A DNA stretch of 64,000 nucleotides from a bacterium (GCA_021849805.1 JAJZSL010000005.1:48767-112766); one strand, 5' to 3'; numbered from the stretch's first letter, positions 35,746 to 45,931 are shown. Numbers and translations are program-made. The notes: generated by a model not told the origin, from the letters alone.

Positions 35746-35779
35746 AGAGCCTGGATAATGATTATAATCCAGGCTTTTT
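35746..35779 (+). terminator. Rho-independent terminator
   Basis: AGCCTGGAT (35748-35756) pairs perfectly with ATCCAGGCT (35767-35775) and is followed by TTTTTA; the stem is extended by A/T pairs on the outside. It separates the Cys-rich protein gene from rpsO. Confidence 0.8.
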
Positions 35780-35836
35780 ATTTTTCTGCTTGTCAAGAGG
35801 GTGAATTTCTGAGAGCCTTCGCAGCTTACTAAAAAT

Positions 35837-36091
35837 ATGACAACTACAGATACAATGGCAGCAGTTCGGCTGCACGAAAATGATACTGGAAGCGCTGATG
35901 TTCAAATCGTCAGTCTCACAAAGCGAATTACTCTTCTTACCGAGCACCTCAAACATCATGTCAAAGATCATTCTTCTCGACGTGGATTACTAGCACTTGT
36001 AGCCCAGAGACGTTCTTTACTTGACTATCTGAAGAAGAAAGCCAATAGCCGCTACCAATCACTCATTGAACAACTCGGACTTAGGAAATAA
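35837..36091 (+). CDS. rpsO: 30S ribosomal protein S15
   Basis: An 84-residue S15: [40 protein letters not shown] and [20 protein letters not shown]. It binds the 16S rRNA central domain. The order rpsO-pnp is the classical bacterial arrangement, with 214 bases between here. That gap contains a small TCTTC/GAAGA hairpin (36167-36180) followed by five T, possibly an attenuator or processing site. Confidence 0.96.
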   Translation: MTTTDTMAAVRLHENDTGSADVQIVSLTKRITLLTEHLKHHVKDHSSRRGLLALVAQRRSLLDYLKKKANSRYQSLIEQLGLRK

Positions 36092-36305
36092 ATTTTGCTA
36101 AGATAGAGGTTTGTTCTCTTTTTTCTTGTTTTTCTGAAGGCTCTAAAGGGAATTTTACCGTAGCAGTCTTCTCGAGAAGAGTTTTTATCACTCTAAAAAG
36201 GAGGGACTCTTTTTTCCAAATTATTATCGTCGCGCAACGGATAGGCTCTTATCAAACTTGCTTTCAATCTAGTTGCTTCTCATCTACTACTATAAAATTA
36301 AAATT

Positions 36306-38444
36306 ATGTCTCAATATAAAGTGATCGCTTCGGTTGGTCGTTCTCCTATTACATTTGAATCCGGTAAAATGGCAAAGCTTGCTGATGGAGCTGTTCTTCT
36401 TAGCTACGCTGATACTGTAGTGATCACAACAGCTGTGAGTGCTACAACGATGAAAGAGGGGCAAGATTTTTTCCCTTTAACGGTCGACTACAAAGAAAAA
36501 GCTGCTGCTGTTGGAAAAATCCCTGGTGGCTATTTCAAGCGAGAAGGGCGCCCAAGCGAAAAAGAAATCTTAACAAGTCGCATGATCGATCGTCCTCTTC
36601 GTCCTCTTTTCCCCAAAGGTTATTTTTATGATACTCAAATTATCAGTATTCTTCTGAGTGCTGATGGAGAGAACGATCCTGATCTCTTAAGCATTAATGG
36701 CGCTTCAGCTGCTTTGTCTATTTCTGATATTCCTTTTGAGGGACCTATTGGAGCAGTTCGTATTGGCAGGCTGAATGGGGAATTTATTGTTAATCCTACA
36801 CATCGTGAACGTGAAGAGAGTGATCTAGATCTCGTGTACGTAGGCGATGGTCAGAAAGTTATCATGATTGAAGGGGCTGCTCATGAATTACCAGAAGTTG
36901 ATTTCATAAAAGCTTTGGATGTGGCTAGAAGTAATGTTTCTCTTCTTATTGAAGCTCAACGTGAGCTGATGGCCAAAGTTGGGAAGACAAAGAGAAGTGT
37001 TCCTCTCTTAAAAGTTGATGAAGCTCTCTTAGAAATTGCTTACCAAGTTGCTGGAGATCGTATTGAGGCAGCACTTTATACCCCTGGGAAATTGGCTCGA
37101 GGAAAAGCAGTTGAAGCGTTAAGAGGAGAAGTTCGAGCAGCAATACTCGAGAAACACCCTATAGCGACCGCTTTTGAAATCGCACAAGCTTTCGATTATC
37201 TTCAGAAAAAAGCATTTCGCATCAGTATCCTTGATCGTCAGCAGCGATGTGATGGGCGTGGTTTAAAGGAGCTTCGTCCTCTTGCTAGTGAGACGGGACT
37301 TCTCCCTCGTGCTCATGGTTCCGCTCTTTTTCAGCGTGGAGAAACACAAGCGCTTGCTCTTGTAACTCTTGGTACCATTGATGAAGGACAAACGATTGAT
37401 GCTTACGGAGGGGGAGAGGATACAAAACGATTCTTGCTTCATTATAACTTTCCTCCTTTTAGCGTGGGAGAGACTGGCCGATTTGGAAGTCAGAGTCGCC
37501 GTGAAATTGGTCATGGAGCTCTTGCAGAACGATCAATTTTTCCAGTCATACCATCTCCAGCAGAGTTTCCTTATGCCATTCGTGTGACTAGTGAAGTCAT
37601 GGAATCGAATGGATCGACTTCCATGGCTTCTGTTTGTGGTGGTGTTCTAGCTCTTCTCGATGCAGGAGTACCACTGAAGCGTCCTGTAGCTGGTATCTCT
37701 GCTGGATTGGTCACTGAACAAGCAGAAGATGGAACAATTTTACGTCATACCATTTTAACAGACATTATCGGTTCTGAGGACCATTTTGGTGATATGGATT
37801 TCAAACTATGCGGAACAAGTAAGGGAATTACAGGATTTCAGCTTGATTTGAAGTTACCTGGCATTACGCACGAGTTAATGTCAGAGGCTATTGAGGATGC
37901 ACGTCAAAATCGTATGCTCATTCTTGAGCATATGGCAGAAACATTGCCTACGGTTCGAAGTGAGATGAGTCCATATGCTCCACGCATTGAAACAGTAAAG
38001 ATTCCTGTTGATAAAATTGGACTTCTCATTGGACCTGGTGGCAAGACAATTAAAGGGATCGTAGCTGAAACAGGAGCTGAAATTAATATTCAAGACGATG
38101 GTTCCGTTAATATTTATTCCAGTAGTGCAGAGAGCCTTCAGCGTGCTAAACAAATCATTCAAGGAATGACGCGAGAAATTCTTGTTGGAGAGCTCTATGA
38201 AGGAACTGTTGTTTCTATTAAAGAATTTGGCTGTTTTGTTGAAGTTCTTCCTGGTAAAGATGGTCTTTGCCACATTTCTGAGTTAGCAGAAGTACGTATT
38301 AACAAAGTAGAAGATGTTGTTAGAGTTGGTGAAGTTATTTGGGTCAAGTGTATTGGTTTGGATGATAAAGGTCGTGTAAAGCTCAGTCGCAAAGCTGCTA
38401 TGAAGGAACGCGATGCTACTCTAGCTGGCAATTCTTCTCTCTAA
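36306..38444 (+). CDS. pnp: Polyribonucleotide nucleotidyltransferase (PNPase)
   Basis: About 712 residues with two RNase PH-like domains (PGGYFKREGRPSEKEILTSR; GQTIDAYGGGEDTKRFLLHY; NGSTSMASVCGG), then KH (IGLLIGPGGKTIKGIVAETG) and S1 (ELYEGTVVSIKEFGCFVEVL) domains. It degrades RNA 3' to 5' by phosphorolysis. The chosen start is ATG 36306 (MSQYKVIAS); the frame opens 11 codons earlier with AT-rich sequence unlike the family. Length and domain order are complete. Confidence 0.96.
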   Translation: MSQYKVIASVGRSPITFESGKMAKLADGAVLLSYADTVVITTAVSATTMKEGQDFFPLTVDYKEKAAAVGKIPGGYFKREGRPSEKEILTSRMIDRPLRPLFPKGYFYDTQIISILLSADGENDPDLLSINGASAALSISDIPFEGPIGAVRIGRLNGEFIVNPTHREREESDLDLVYVGDGQKVIMIEGAAHELPEVDFIKALDVARSNVSLLIEAQRELMAKVGKTKRSVPLLKVDEALLEIAYQVAGDRIEAALYTPGKLARGKAVEALRGEVRAAILEKHPIATAFEIAQAFDYLQKKAFRISILDRQQRCDGRGLKELRPLASETGLLPRAHGSALFQRGETQALALVTLGTIDEGQTIDAYGGGEDTKRFLLHYNFPPFSVGETGRFGSQSRREIGHGALAERSIFPVIPSPAEFPYAIRVTSEVMESNGSTSMASVCGGVLALLDAGVPLKRPVAGISAGLVTEQAEDGTILRHTILTDIIGSEDHFGDMDFKLCGTSKGITGFQLDLKLPGITHELMSEAIEDARQNRMLILEHMAETLPTVRSEMSPYAPRIETVKIPVDKIGLLIGPGGKTIKGIVAETGAEINIQDDGSVNIYSSSAESLQRAKQIIQGMTREILVGELYEGTVVSIKEFGCFVEVLPGKDGLCHISELAEVRINKVEDVVRVGEVIWVKCIGLDDKGRVKLSRKAAMKERDATLAGNSSL

Positions 38445-38624
38445 TCGACTCACGAAGTAACTGAGGGATCACAGGAAATAGCTTGGAGGAATAGATGAGA
38501 TCTTCTTTAGCAAAATAGAGTATTCTCACCTTATGACATTCTCCTTGAGATAGCCCTTTGATCTTCGTTCTCTCCTCTTTCAAAAAAATCTAAGCTCTTT
38601 TCTGAGTTGAAGCTTCTGGGTAGC
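38445..38624. other. Gap after pnp, nothing recognised
   Basis: 180 non-coding bases before the chimeric inverted-repeat element. No clear terminator or RNA gene was seen. Confidence 0.35.
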
Positions 38625-38787
38625 CACAGTGTATTAAATTGGGGAAGGCACATCATCGGCTTGCTCTTGTTCCCTAGGACTATGTTTTCAAATTTTGCGT
38701 TATCATTGGATAGCGCTCGGTCTTCGGCCTTGCCTTTTTAAAAAATCTCTGAACTCTTTCCTGTAATTTCTCAGTAATTGGACTATA
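38625..38787. repeat. Chimeric MITE: family B left end, family A right end
   Basis: The left part (GTGTATTAAATT, then CATCATCGGCTTGCTCTTGT and CCCTAGGACT) matches the left of the element at 53674. The right part (GCGCTCGGTCTTCGGCCTTG to CAGTAATTGGACTATA) matches the right half of the element at 881-1046. The ends therefore do not pair with each other. The left boundary is approximate. Confidence 0.6.
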
Positions 38788-38843
38788 TCATAAAATTTTC
38801 GTTTGCCCTTAGCTCTCATCCCTAAGTACCGTAGAAGACGTTC

Positions 38844-41800
38844 ATGCATCTGAAGTCACTCGAAATTATTGGATTTAAATCGTTCGCAACAAAAACGATT
38901 TTAGACTTTCATCATGGAGTGACTGCTGTTGTTGGTCCCAACGGCTGTGGAAAATCCAATATTTTGGATGCGATTCGTTGGGTGCTTGGAGAGCAGTCAG
39001 CCAAAGCTCTGCGTGGTGGCGAAATGGCTGATGTCATTTTTAGTGGAACCGATACGCGTCAAGCTCACAATATGGCTGAGGTTTCCTTAGTTTTCGGAGA
39101 TTGTGAAGAAGAATTGGGTGTCTCGTGGAATGAACTCCGTATCACACGGCGTATCTTTAGAGATGGAAAGTCAGAATACCTCCTCAATGGAGTAGCCTGT
39201 CGACTCAAAGATATCCATGAAACATTCATGGACACTGGTATTGGACGTAGTGCTTATTCGATTATGGAACAGGGAAAGCTGGATCAGATTCTCAGTAGTC
39301 GTCCAGAAGAGAGACGTTCTATTTTTGAAGAAGCAGCTGGAATTACTAAGTTTAAATCACAAAAAAAAGAAGCTCTTCGAAAGCTTGAGTACACAGAGTC
39401 AAATTTACTTCGTGTTACTGATATTATTAAGGAGGTAAAGCGTCAGATTGGCTCTCTACAGCGTCAAGCAGCTAAAGCACGTCGCTATCAGCAAATAATG
39501 GGAGAGTTACGTGTGCTCGATACTCATGCAGCCCATCATCATTACCAACGACTTGAAAAAAATATTCAAGAGCTTCTTGTTTCTCTAGAGGAGATGTCTA
39601 GGCAACGTCTTACTCAGGAAGAGAGAATAGCCTCTGAGGAAGAACAAGTTGTTGTTTCAAGAAAAGAACTAGCTACTTTGGATCAGAGGTTAGAAGAAAA
39701 AAGAGATTACTTACAAACAGTACATAACCGAATTTTTTCTGGGGAAAGCCGTATTCAAACACATCAAGAGCGTCAAGAAGAGCATCAATCCTTTATAGAG
39801 CGAGCTAGAGTAGAATGTGATAGTTTTTCTCAACGCATTCGTGAAGAGGAGAAAGCCAAAGATCAAATGGAAAAAGAGCTCCAAGAGCTCCTTCATCACC
39901 TCTCCTTAGAGGAAAAACTTCTTCAAGAAAGTGTCAATCGGTGCGCCATGAGCTTGGAAGAGAGACAAAAGGGGGAACTTATTGTTAAGAAACTCTCAGA
40001 TCAAATTCATCATTTGGAAAATGGTCACGCCGATCTTCGTGAAAAAATTTCTACACTACTTGCTCGTCGAGATTCAGCTGAGCAGCGTTTGACACAAGTG
40101 CGTGTGCAGCAATCCGAGGTCGATAAGATTTTCATGAACCTTAAGGAACGAGTTTCTACGACTGGAGAAGCTCATGCGAAGATCAAGCAACGAGTTGACG
40201 ATCTTCAAAAAGAATTAGCACTAGCTCAATCTTCTTATGAATCCAGACAGTTGGATTCTCAGCAAGCAGAACGTGATTGGAATGAAGTGAGCAAGCAGCT
40301 TATGGAGCGTCGATCACGAGAGGAAGTGCTCTCTGAGTTAGAACGACAAGGAGAAGGCCTAGCAGAAGGAACGCAAGCAATATTACATGGCTTGGATCAG
40401 CCTGATTTTTTTAAAACAGGAATTTTGGGAACACTTGCTTCTCTAACAATAGTTGCCAGTGAAGATGTGGCTGCTCTTGAAGCGGCTCTTGGGGCAGCAA
40501 GTCATGCCGTTGTTTTTAATAATGAAGAGATAGCTCAAGTAGCTCTAAGAAGTGTCAAGGAAAAAGCTCAAGGGCGTGCTGCTCTACTCCTGTTAATGCC
40601 AGAGAAGCAACATCAGGAGAGAGAAGAGAAAATTTCATTAAAAGAACTTCAAGAGCTTCGCTTCAAGATGGCTGATGAGACGATTCAATGGGCTTCTTCT
40701 CTCATTTCAGCTGTTGAACCTCTCGATGCAGCTCTTCATAAGTTGTTAGAAGGAGTCCTGGTTGTTGAAAAGTTAGAAACAGCTTTTTGTTTAAAAAAGA
40801 TGTATCCTCATTTGGCTTTTGCTACACGCGATGGGGAGTTTATTTCTCATCAAGGCCTTCTCTTTGGAGGGCATGATGGGAAAAAATCTTCCTCGGCACT
40901 TTTACGACGCTCTCAAATTACCAGACTAGAGCGTGAAATTGTTTCTCTTCAAGAGGAGGAGAAAAGATTAGCTGCTGCTCGTGATTTTTCAGTGAGCTTG
41001 CTTGGGGAGGCTTCTAGTAAACTAAAAGAATTGCGTGAGTCCCTAACGCATCAGCAAATGCTTCTTGCAACAGCTCAAGGAGATGAACGCTTAGCACGTC
41101 GAGAGCTAGAAGAAACAGAGGCACGTTATAGAGCTCTTGGCCTAGAAGTTCAAATGCTCAACGAGCAGATCCATCATTGGGAAGAGCAGTCGACTCTTCA
41201 TGAAAGGGAACTTGAAGAATTTCTTGAAAAATTAAGAACGTTTCACCAGGAACACTCCTTAGCTCAACATCGTATGGCTACTTTGCGTGATGCTGAATCA
41301 GATGCTTCAAGAGCTCTTGCTGAAATTCGGCTGCGTGTTGCAACAGAGCGTCAACGTCAAGAAATTCTCACTCAACGAAGCGCTCCGATTCAAGCTCGTC
41401 TTCAAGAATTGAAACAGTCTATTGATCATCGTCAACGTGATATTAACCAGTATGAAGAAAAGAGGAAAAATCTTCTTCTTCAGTCCCAAGAGCTTACTCA
41501 AAGTCTAGCAGTATGGAAGGGAGAACGTGCTCAATTAGAAGAAGAAATCACAATATTGCTTCGTCAACGTACTGAACTACAAAATAGTTTAGAGGTTTTA
41601 GAATCGACGTTGCGTTCGCTGCGCGATCATCTTTTTAATTTGCAAGATCGTCGTGCTCAAGAAGAGGTTAAACTTGCTCAACTTCATCTTCACATTGAGA
41701 GCACGAGTGATCAAATAACTCGACGCTATCAAGTAGATCTGAAGTCCTTTCAGAGAGATGAATCAAAGCTCCAGAGCGTGTTTCTTGCGCAGCAAGGCAA

Positions 41801-42596
41801 AAAGGATCTCTCTCTTCTGTTGCAAAAACAGCATTCTGATGATTTCCTCTCATCAACTTCAGAAGCTAAAGCGCCCAATGGAGTGCTCCTAGCGCTTTTC
41901 CAAGAAGAAGGAATCAGTGAGGAAGTTTTCTGGGAGAAGGTTCAACATTTCATTGAGGAATTGACTGCACGTCTTGATGGCATGGGACCTGTCAATATCG
42001 ATGCTATTGAAGAATACGAAGAGCTCGAAGAGCGCTCTCTTTTCTTAGAGAAACAGTATACCGACCTCATTCATGGGAAAAAAGAGCTGCTTGAAACAAT
42101 GACTCGCATCAATAAAACAACACGAGAGCTTTTTGCTACAACCTTTGAGCGTATTCGAGTGAATTTTCAAGAGATGTTTGCTGAGCTTTTTGGTGGTGGT
42201 AGAGCAGACCTCATTCTTGCTGATGAGAGTGATCCCCTCGAGAGTGGCATTGAAATGGTAGCTCGGCCTCCAGGGAAACAGCTGCAGTCTATTTCGCTAC
42301 TTAGTGGTGGAGAGAGAACAATGACTGCCGTTGCCCTTCTTTTCGCGATTTATATGGTTAAGCCAAGTCCTTTCTGTGTCCTTGATGAAATGGATGCCCC
42401 TTTAGATGAATCCAATATCGGCCGTTTTATTAAACTCCTCGATCGCTTTGTTGGTCAAAGTCAATTTTTCGTCATTACTCATCACAAACGAACGATGTCC
42501 CGTGCTGATATGATCTATGGAGTTACCATGGAAGAGCAAGGAGTTACCAAGCTCTTGAGTATGAAATTTCAAGGAAAAGAAAATCGAGAAGAGTAA
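38844..42596 (+). CDS. smc: Chromosome segregation protein SMC
   Basis: A 1250-residue SMC ATPase that organises and helps segregate the chromosome. The N-terminal head has Walker A GPNGCGKSNILDAIRW (about 31-46). Two long coiled coils flank a hinge (about 520-690, with FFKTGILGTLASLTIVASED and RAALLLL). The C-terminal head has the ABC signature LLSGGERTMTAVAL (about 1152) and Walker B FCVLDEMDAPLDESN. Length is at the upper end of the bacterial range. scpA/scpB are not adjacent. It starts 57 bases after the chimeric repeat. Confidence 0.97.
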   Translation: MHLKSLEIIGFKSFATKTILDFHHGVTAVVGPNGCGKSNILDAIRWVLGEQSAKALRGGEMADVIFSGTDTRQAHNMAEVSLVFGDCEEELGVSWNELRITRRIFRDGKSEYLLNGVACRLKDIHETFMDTGIGRSAYSIMEQGKLDQILSSRPEERRSIFEEAAGITKFKSQKKEALRKLEYTESNLLRVTDIIKEVKRQIGSLQRQAAKARRYQQIMGELRVLDTHAAHHHYQRLEKNIQELLVSLEEMSRQRLTQEERIASEEEQVVVSRKELATLDQRLEEKRDYLQTVHNRIFSGESRIQTHQERQEEHQSFIERARVECDSFSQRIREEEKAKDQMEKELQELLHHLSLEEKLLQESVNRCAMSLEERQKGELIVKKLSDQIHHLENGHADLREKISTLLARRDSAEQRLTQVRVQQSEVDKIFMNLKERVSTTGEAHAKIKQRVDDLQKELALAQSSYESRQLDSQQAERDWNEVSKQLMERRSREEVLSELERQGEGLAEGTQAILHGLDQPDFFKTGILGTLASLTIVASEDVAALEAALGAASHAVVFNNEEIAQVALRSVKEKAQGRAALLLLMPEKQHQEREEKISLKELQELRFKMADETIQWASSLISAVEPLDAALHKLLEGVLVVEKLETAFCLKKMYPHLAFATRDGEFISHQGLLFGGHDGKKSSSALLRRSQITRLEREIVSLQEEEKRLAAARDFSVSLLGEASSKLKELRESLTHQQMLLATAQGDERLARRELEETEARYRALGLEVQMLNEQIHHWEEQSTLHERELEEFLEKLRTFHQEHSLAQHRMATLRDAESDASRALAEIRLRVATERQRQEILTQRSAPIQARLQELKQSIDHRQRDINQYEEKRKNLLLQSQELTQSLAVWKGERAQLEEEITILLRQRTELQNSLEVLESTLRSLRDHLFNLQDRRAQEEVKLAQLHLHIESTSDQITRRYQVDLKSFQRDESKLQSVFLAQQGKKDLSLLLQKQHSDDFLSSTSEAKAPNGVLLALFQEEGISEEVFWEKVQHFIEELTARLDGMGPVNIDAIEEYEELEERSLFLEKQYTDLIHGKKELLETMTRINKTTRELFATTFERIRVNFQEMFAELFGGGRADLILADESDPLESGIEMVARPPGKQLQSISLLSGGERTMTAVALLFAIYMVKPSPFCVLDEMDAPLDESNIGRFIKLLDRFVGQSQFFVITHHKRTMSRADMIYGVTMEEQGVTKLLSMKFQGKENREE

Positions 42597-42680
42597 GTAG
42601 ATGAGCTGCTCTCTGGATCCTCGAAGAGAAATAGGAGAAACCTTTTTTTGAAAAATATAGCACTCTTAGAAAGTGCGATG

Positions 42681-42845
42681 TAGAGTGTATACCCTTGCAA
42701 GAGGGCATGCCATTAGATTGCTCTTTTTTCTTAAGATGGCGTTCTCAATTTTGCTCTATCGTTAGATATCGCTTCGATCTTCAGCCTTGTCCTAAGAAAA
42801 ATTTTCTGTGTTTTTAGTGCACCCTTTTCAATTTAATAGATGATA
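42681..42845. repeat. MITE-like element, family B, diverged copy
   Basis: The core GCGTTCTCAATTTTGCTCTA, ATCGCTTCGATCTTCAGCC and right end CAATTTAATAGATGATA match the element at 53674-53843. The left end is poorly conserved, so that boundary is approximate. It lies between smc and the surA-like gene. Confidence 0.55.
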
Positions 42846-42873
42846 GGATCAAACTAATGATCGATTTTTAGCA

Positions 42874-43848
42874 ATGAATAGCCGGCAGTTTTTTTTACTC
42901 ATTTTTTTAAATGTACTCCTTTTCTGTACAAAGCTTTCTGCTCAAGAGGAGATTGTCAATGGGATGGCGGCTATTGTGAATAATGAAGTCATTACCTTCT
43001 CTCAGGTTCGTGATCTTGTTGCAGCTCAAGAGAAGGCTGCTGCACAAACGCTGCAAGGAGATCAACTAGCAGCAAAAATTAAAGAGCTACGCCAATCAGC
43101 ACTCAACGACCTCATCAATCGAACACTGATTCTCCAGGAATATAAAAAAAAAGAGTTTACGATTCCTCAGTATGCTATCGATGATGCTGTGGATAAAGTG
43201 ATTCGTGATGAATTTGGAGGAGATCGATCAGCTTTTATTAAGACACTGCAAAGTCAAGGTTACTCTCTTACTCGCTTTCGTCAGTTGCAAAAAGATAAAA
43301 TCATTGTTAGCGCTATGCGTAGTGCCAAAGTCAAGGAAAACTACGTCATTTCTCCTACTAAAGTTCGTGCTTTCTATGAGCAGAACCGAGTTGCCTACAC
43401 AACTCCAGAACAAGTAAAACTCAGGATGATTGTCCTACATGAGGGAGATCAAACAGGAACAATGACCAATGTTTCTAAAAAGGCAATGGCAGAGGAAGTA
43501 CGTCAAAAAATAGCTTCAGGAGCGGAGTTTGACCGTATGGCTCAGATGTACTCCGAGGATTCTACTCAAGATTCAGGTGGTGATTTTGGTTGGGTAGAGC
43601 GCAATACACTCAATGAAACGCTCTCTCAAGTTGCCTTTTCGATGAAAGAAGGAGAAGTTAGTCCTGTCATTACCCTTGATAATAGTTACTACATTTTAAT
43701 GGTAGAATCGCTTCGTCATGCCTCTGTCAAGCCTCTAAGTGAGGTTCAGCCAGAAATTGAAAGGCATTTAGTGGAAGCAGAGATGCTGCGAGTTCAAGAG
43801 AAGTGGCTTCAAGATCTCCGCGAGAAAGCTTATATTAAAATCTTGTAA
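42874..43848 (+). CDS. SurA-like periplasmic peptidyl-prolyl isomerase
   Basis: A 324-residue protein with a signal peptide (FFLLIFLNVLLFCTKLSAQ), a SurA-type N-terminal helical domain (VNGMAAIVNNEVITFSQV; LINRTLILQEY) and one parvulin domain (about 180-290): KLRMIVLHEG, FDRMAQMYSEDSTQDSGGDF, LSQVAFSMKEGEVSPVI. It would chaperone outer-membrane proteins. E. coli SurA has two parvulin domains; one is common in other phyla. pdxA starts 10 bases after the stop codon; the surA-pdxA pairing is also known in proteobacteria. Confidence 0.9.
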   Translation: MNSRQFFLLIFLNVLLFCTKLSAQEEIVNGMAAIVNNEVITFSQVRDLVAAQEKAAAQTLQGDQLAAKIKELRQSALNDLINRTLILQEYKKKEFTIPQYAIDDAVDKVIRDEFGGDRSAFIKTLQSQGYSLTRFRQLQKDKIIVSAMRSAKVKENYVISPTKVRAFYEQNRVAYTTPEQVKLRMIVLHEGDQTGTMTNVSKKAMAEEVRQKIASGAEFDRMAQMYSEDSTQDSGGDFGWVERNTLNETLSQVAFSMKEGEVSPVITLDNSYYILMVESLRHASVKPLSEVQPEIERHLVEAEMLRVQEKWLQDLREKAYIKIL

Positions 43849-43858
43849 TCACACTGTC

Positions 43859-44755
43859 ATGAAGACTTCTCCTCTTCTTGGTTTGACGGTGGGTGATCGT
43901 GCTGGTGTTGGTCCTGAAATCGTGGCCTCTGTTCTTCATTATCTTCAAGAGCATCCAGCTTTTCTTCATGGTTGTGAGGTCAAAGTACTTGGAAATCCAA
44001 CACCTTCCCTGTCTGGTTACCCTACCTCAGCAACTTCCCGGGAAGCAATTGATGTTCTAGAAGAAGTATCAAGATCTTGTCTTGCTGGGAAGCTTGCAGC
44101 AGTGGTGACTGGTCCTGTTCATAAGCACCGTCTCCATGCAGAGGGATTTGCTTTTCCAGGTCAAACAGAATTTTTTGCAGCACGCGCAGGAGTTGACAAT
44201 GTGGCAATGCTCCTAACAGGAGGGAGCTTAACTGTTGCTCTGGTAACAGCACATATTCCTTTGAGTGAAGTATCCGCTGCTCTGAGCGTGGAGGAGATTG
44301 TTCGTGTTGGCAAATTACTTGTTGATTTTCTAGCACAGCGAGGCATGAAATATCCACGTCTTGCTGTTGCTGGACTCAATCCTCATGCGGGAGAAGAAGG
44401 TGATCTTGGAAAAGAAGAACAAACAATTATTACTCCTGCCGTCAACTTACTTTGCCAAATTTTCCCTCAAGCCAGCATCGTTGGTCCCATGAGTCCTGAT
44501 ACAGTTTTCTGGCAAGCTTCTCAAGGAACTTACGATGCCGTTCTCTGCATGTATCATGATCAAGGTCTCATTCCACTGAAGCTTCATGCGTTTGATTTAG
44601 GAGTCAATGTGACTCTTGGCCTTCCTTTTCTTCGAACTAGTCCCGATCATGGGACAGCTTACCAAATTGCAGGAAAAGGAATTGCTTCTCCTCAGAGTTA
44701 CTTAGCTGCCGTGAAGCTCGCTGTTGAATTTATTTCTAGAAAAACAAAAGTGTAA
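43859..44755 (+). CDS. pdxA: 4-hydroxythreonine-4-phosphate dehydrogenase
   Basis: A 298-residue PdxA, which oxidises 4-phosphohydroxy-threonine in the DXP-dependent vitamin B6 route. Signs: LTVGDRAGVGPEIV (usually GDPAGIGPE), VTGPVHKHRL, TEFFAARAG, VTAHIPLSEV, VAGLNPHAGE, YDAVLCMYHDQGLIPLK and TSPDHGTAYQIAGKG. Metal-binding His residues are in place. It is shorter than the about 330 of typical PdxA, mainly in the first third. Ten bases separate it from the convergent pdxH, which acts later in the same pathway. Confidence 0.93.
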   Translation: MKTSPLLGLTVGDRAGVGPEIVASVLHYLQEHPAFLHGCEVKVLGNPTPSLSGYPTSATSREAIDVLEEVSRSCLAGKLAAVVTGPVHKHRLHAEGFAFPGQTEFFAARAGVDNVAMLLTGGSLTVALVTAHIPLSEVSAALSVEEIVRVGKLLVDFLAQRGMKYPRLAVAGLNPHAGEEGDLGKEEQTIITPAVNLLCQIFPQASIVGPMSPDTVFWQASQGTYDAVLCMYHDQGLIPLKLHAFDLGVNVTLGLPFLRTSPDHGTAYQIAGKGIASPQSYLAAVKLAVEFISRKTKV

Positions 44756-44764
44756 TCGTTCTTG

Positions 44765-45406
44765 CTAGGGATTCAAACGTTCGATGAACCATTGATTTTC
44801 TTTTTTAAAATAATGAAAACAGTCGTGGAGTCGATTGTGACGACCTTGCCAAAACTCCATAGAATGTGGAGCTACAAGGTAACCACTCCAAAAAGAAGGA
44901 GTAGGGATGGTTTGATTTTTAAAGTGTTGCTCCAGTTCATGAAAGCGATCTTCTAATTCTCGACGACTTGAGAGAGGCTTGCTCTGAGAAGAAGCCCAAG
45001 CTGCAAGCTGGCTTTGAGAAGGGCGAGTTTGAAAATATTCTTCCGTTTGGGTTCGTGATAATAGAGTAGCTCTACCACAAATTTTAATTTGACGTTCCAG
45101 TGGTGCCCAATAGAAAAGAAGCGCCACTAAGGGATTTTCTGAAATTTGAGTCCCCTTCAAACTAGTGGTATTGGTAAAGAAACGAAAACCAGTATTGTCA
45201 TATCCTTTGAGCAAAACCATACGAGAGGTTACCTCAAGATTATTACTAGCCGTTGATAACGTCATTGCGTTAGCTTCTAGAATGGAAGAGCAAGCAGCAG
45301 CTTCTTCAAACCAATGGCTAAATTGCTCCATCGGATTTTCATGAAGATCAGAACGTCTAAGTGCTCCTCGATCATATTCGCGGCGCTGAGAGGAAATAAA
45401 ATCCAT
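44765..45406 (-). CDS. pdxH: Pyridoxamine 5'-phosphate oxidase
   Basis: A 213-residue FMN enzyme making pyridoxal phosphate from PNP or PMP. Motifs are RMVLLKGYDNTGFRFFTN, PLVALLFYWAPLERQIKICG and the C-terminal VAPHSMEFWQGRHNRLHD with the substrate-binding Arg and His. The length is normal. It converges on pdxA, giving two B6 genes side by side on opposite strands; pdxJ is not in the window. Confidence 0.95.
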   Translation of the reverse strand: MDFISSQRREYDRGALRRSDLHENPMEQFSHWFEEAAACSSILEANAMTLSTASNNLEVTSRMVLLKGYDNTGFRFFTNTTSLKGTQISENPLVALLFYWAPLERQIKICGRATLLSRTQTEEYFQTRPSQSQLAAWASSQSKPLSSRRELEDRFHELEQHFKNQTIPTPSFWSGYLVAPHSMEFWQGRHNRLHDCFHYFKKENQWFIERLNP

Positions 45407-45438
45407 TAAGAGAAAAAGTAGGATGTTTCCTAAGTTTT

Positions 45439-45574
45439 ATAGTCAAATTACTTAGAAATGACAGGAAATTGACGTGATCTTATTTAAAAAATGCAGCGTT
45501 CTCATCCCATCACCTTATCGTTGAGATAGTGCTCGGTCTTCGGCCTTGCCTTTTTTAAAAATCTCTGCTCTCTA
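45439..45574. repeat. MITE-like element, family A, truncated copy
   Basis: TATAGTCAAATTACTTAGAA and the following bases match the left three quarters of the element at 881-1046 almost base for base (for example GCAGCGTTCTCATCCCATCA). It stops after AAAATCTCTG, so the right inverted repeat is missing. Confidence 0.7.
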
Positions 45575-45858
45575 CTTTCTGGTTACTATCCATATTGAAA
45601 GGTTAAAAAGAAGAGTCCTATAAAAAAATCACTTTGACACCAGCTCCACCAGTGATATTGATAACACCCCCTTTTCTAACAAAAGGGGTACATTCTTTGC
45701 ATTAAGCTTCAAAGAGACAAGAGTTCGGGAGTTTTTCCTCTCTCTTTATTTTTAGGTTTACCTTGGCTTACGTGAAGATTCTGTATATTATTAAATGTTC
45801 CACTATTTCTTTATCACATTTTTGAATCACAACTTGCTCTGTCCTTTGGATTGAACAA
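45575..45858. other. Leader region of the tRNA-Thr-tuf transcript
   Basis: No gene. TTGACA at 45634-45639 and TATTGA at 45656-45661, 16 bases apart, form a weak promoter candidate; another promoter nearer the tRNA is possible. Confidence 0.35.
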
Positions 45859-45931
<73 letters not shown>

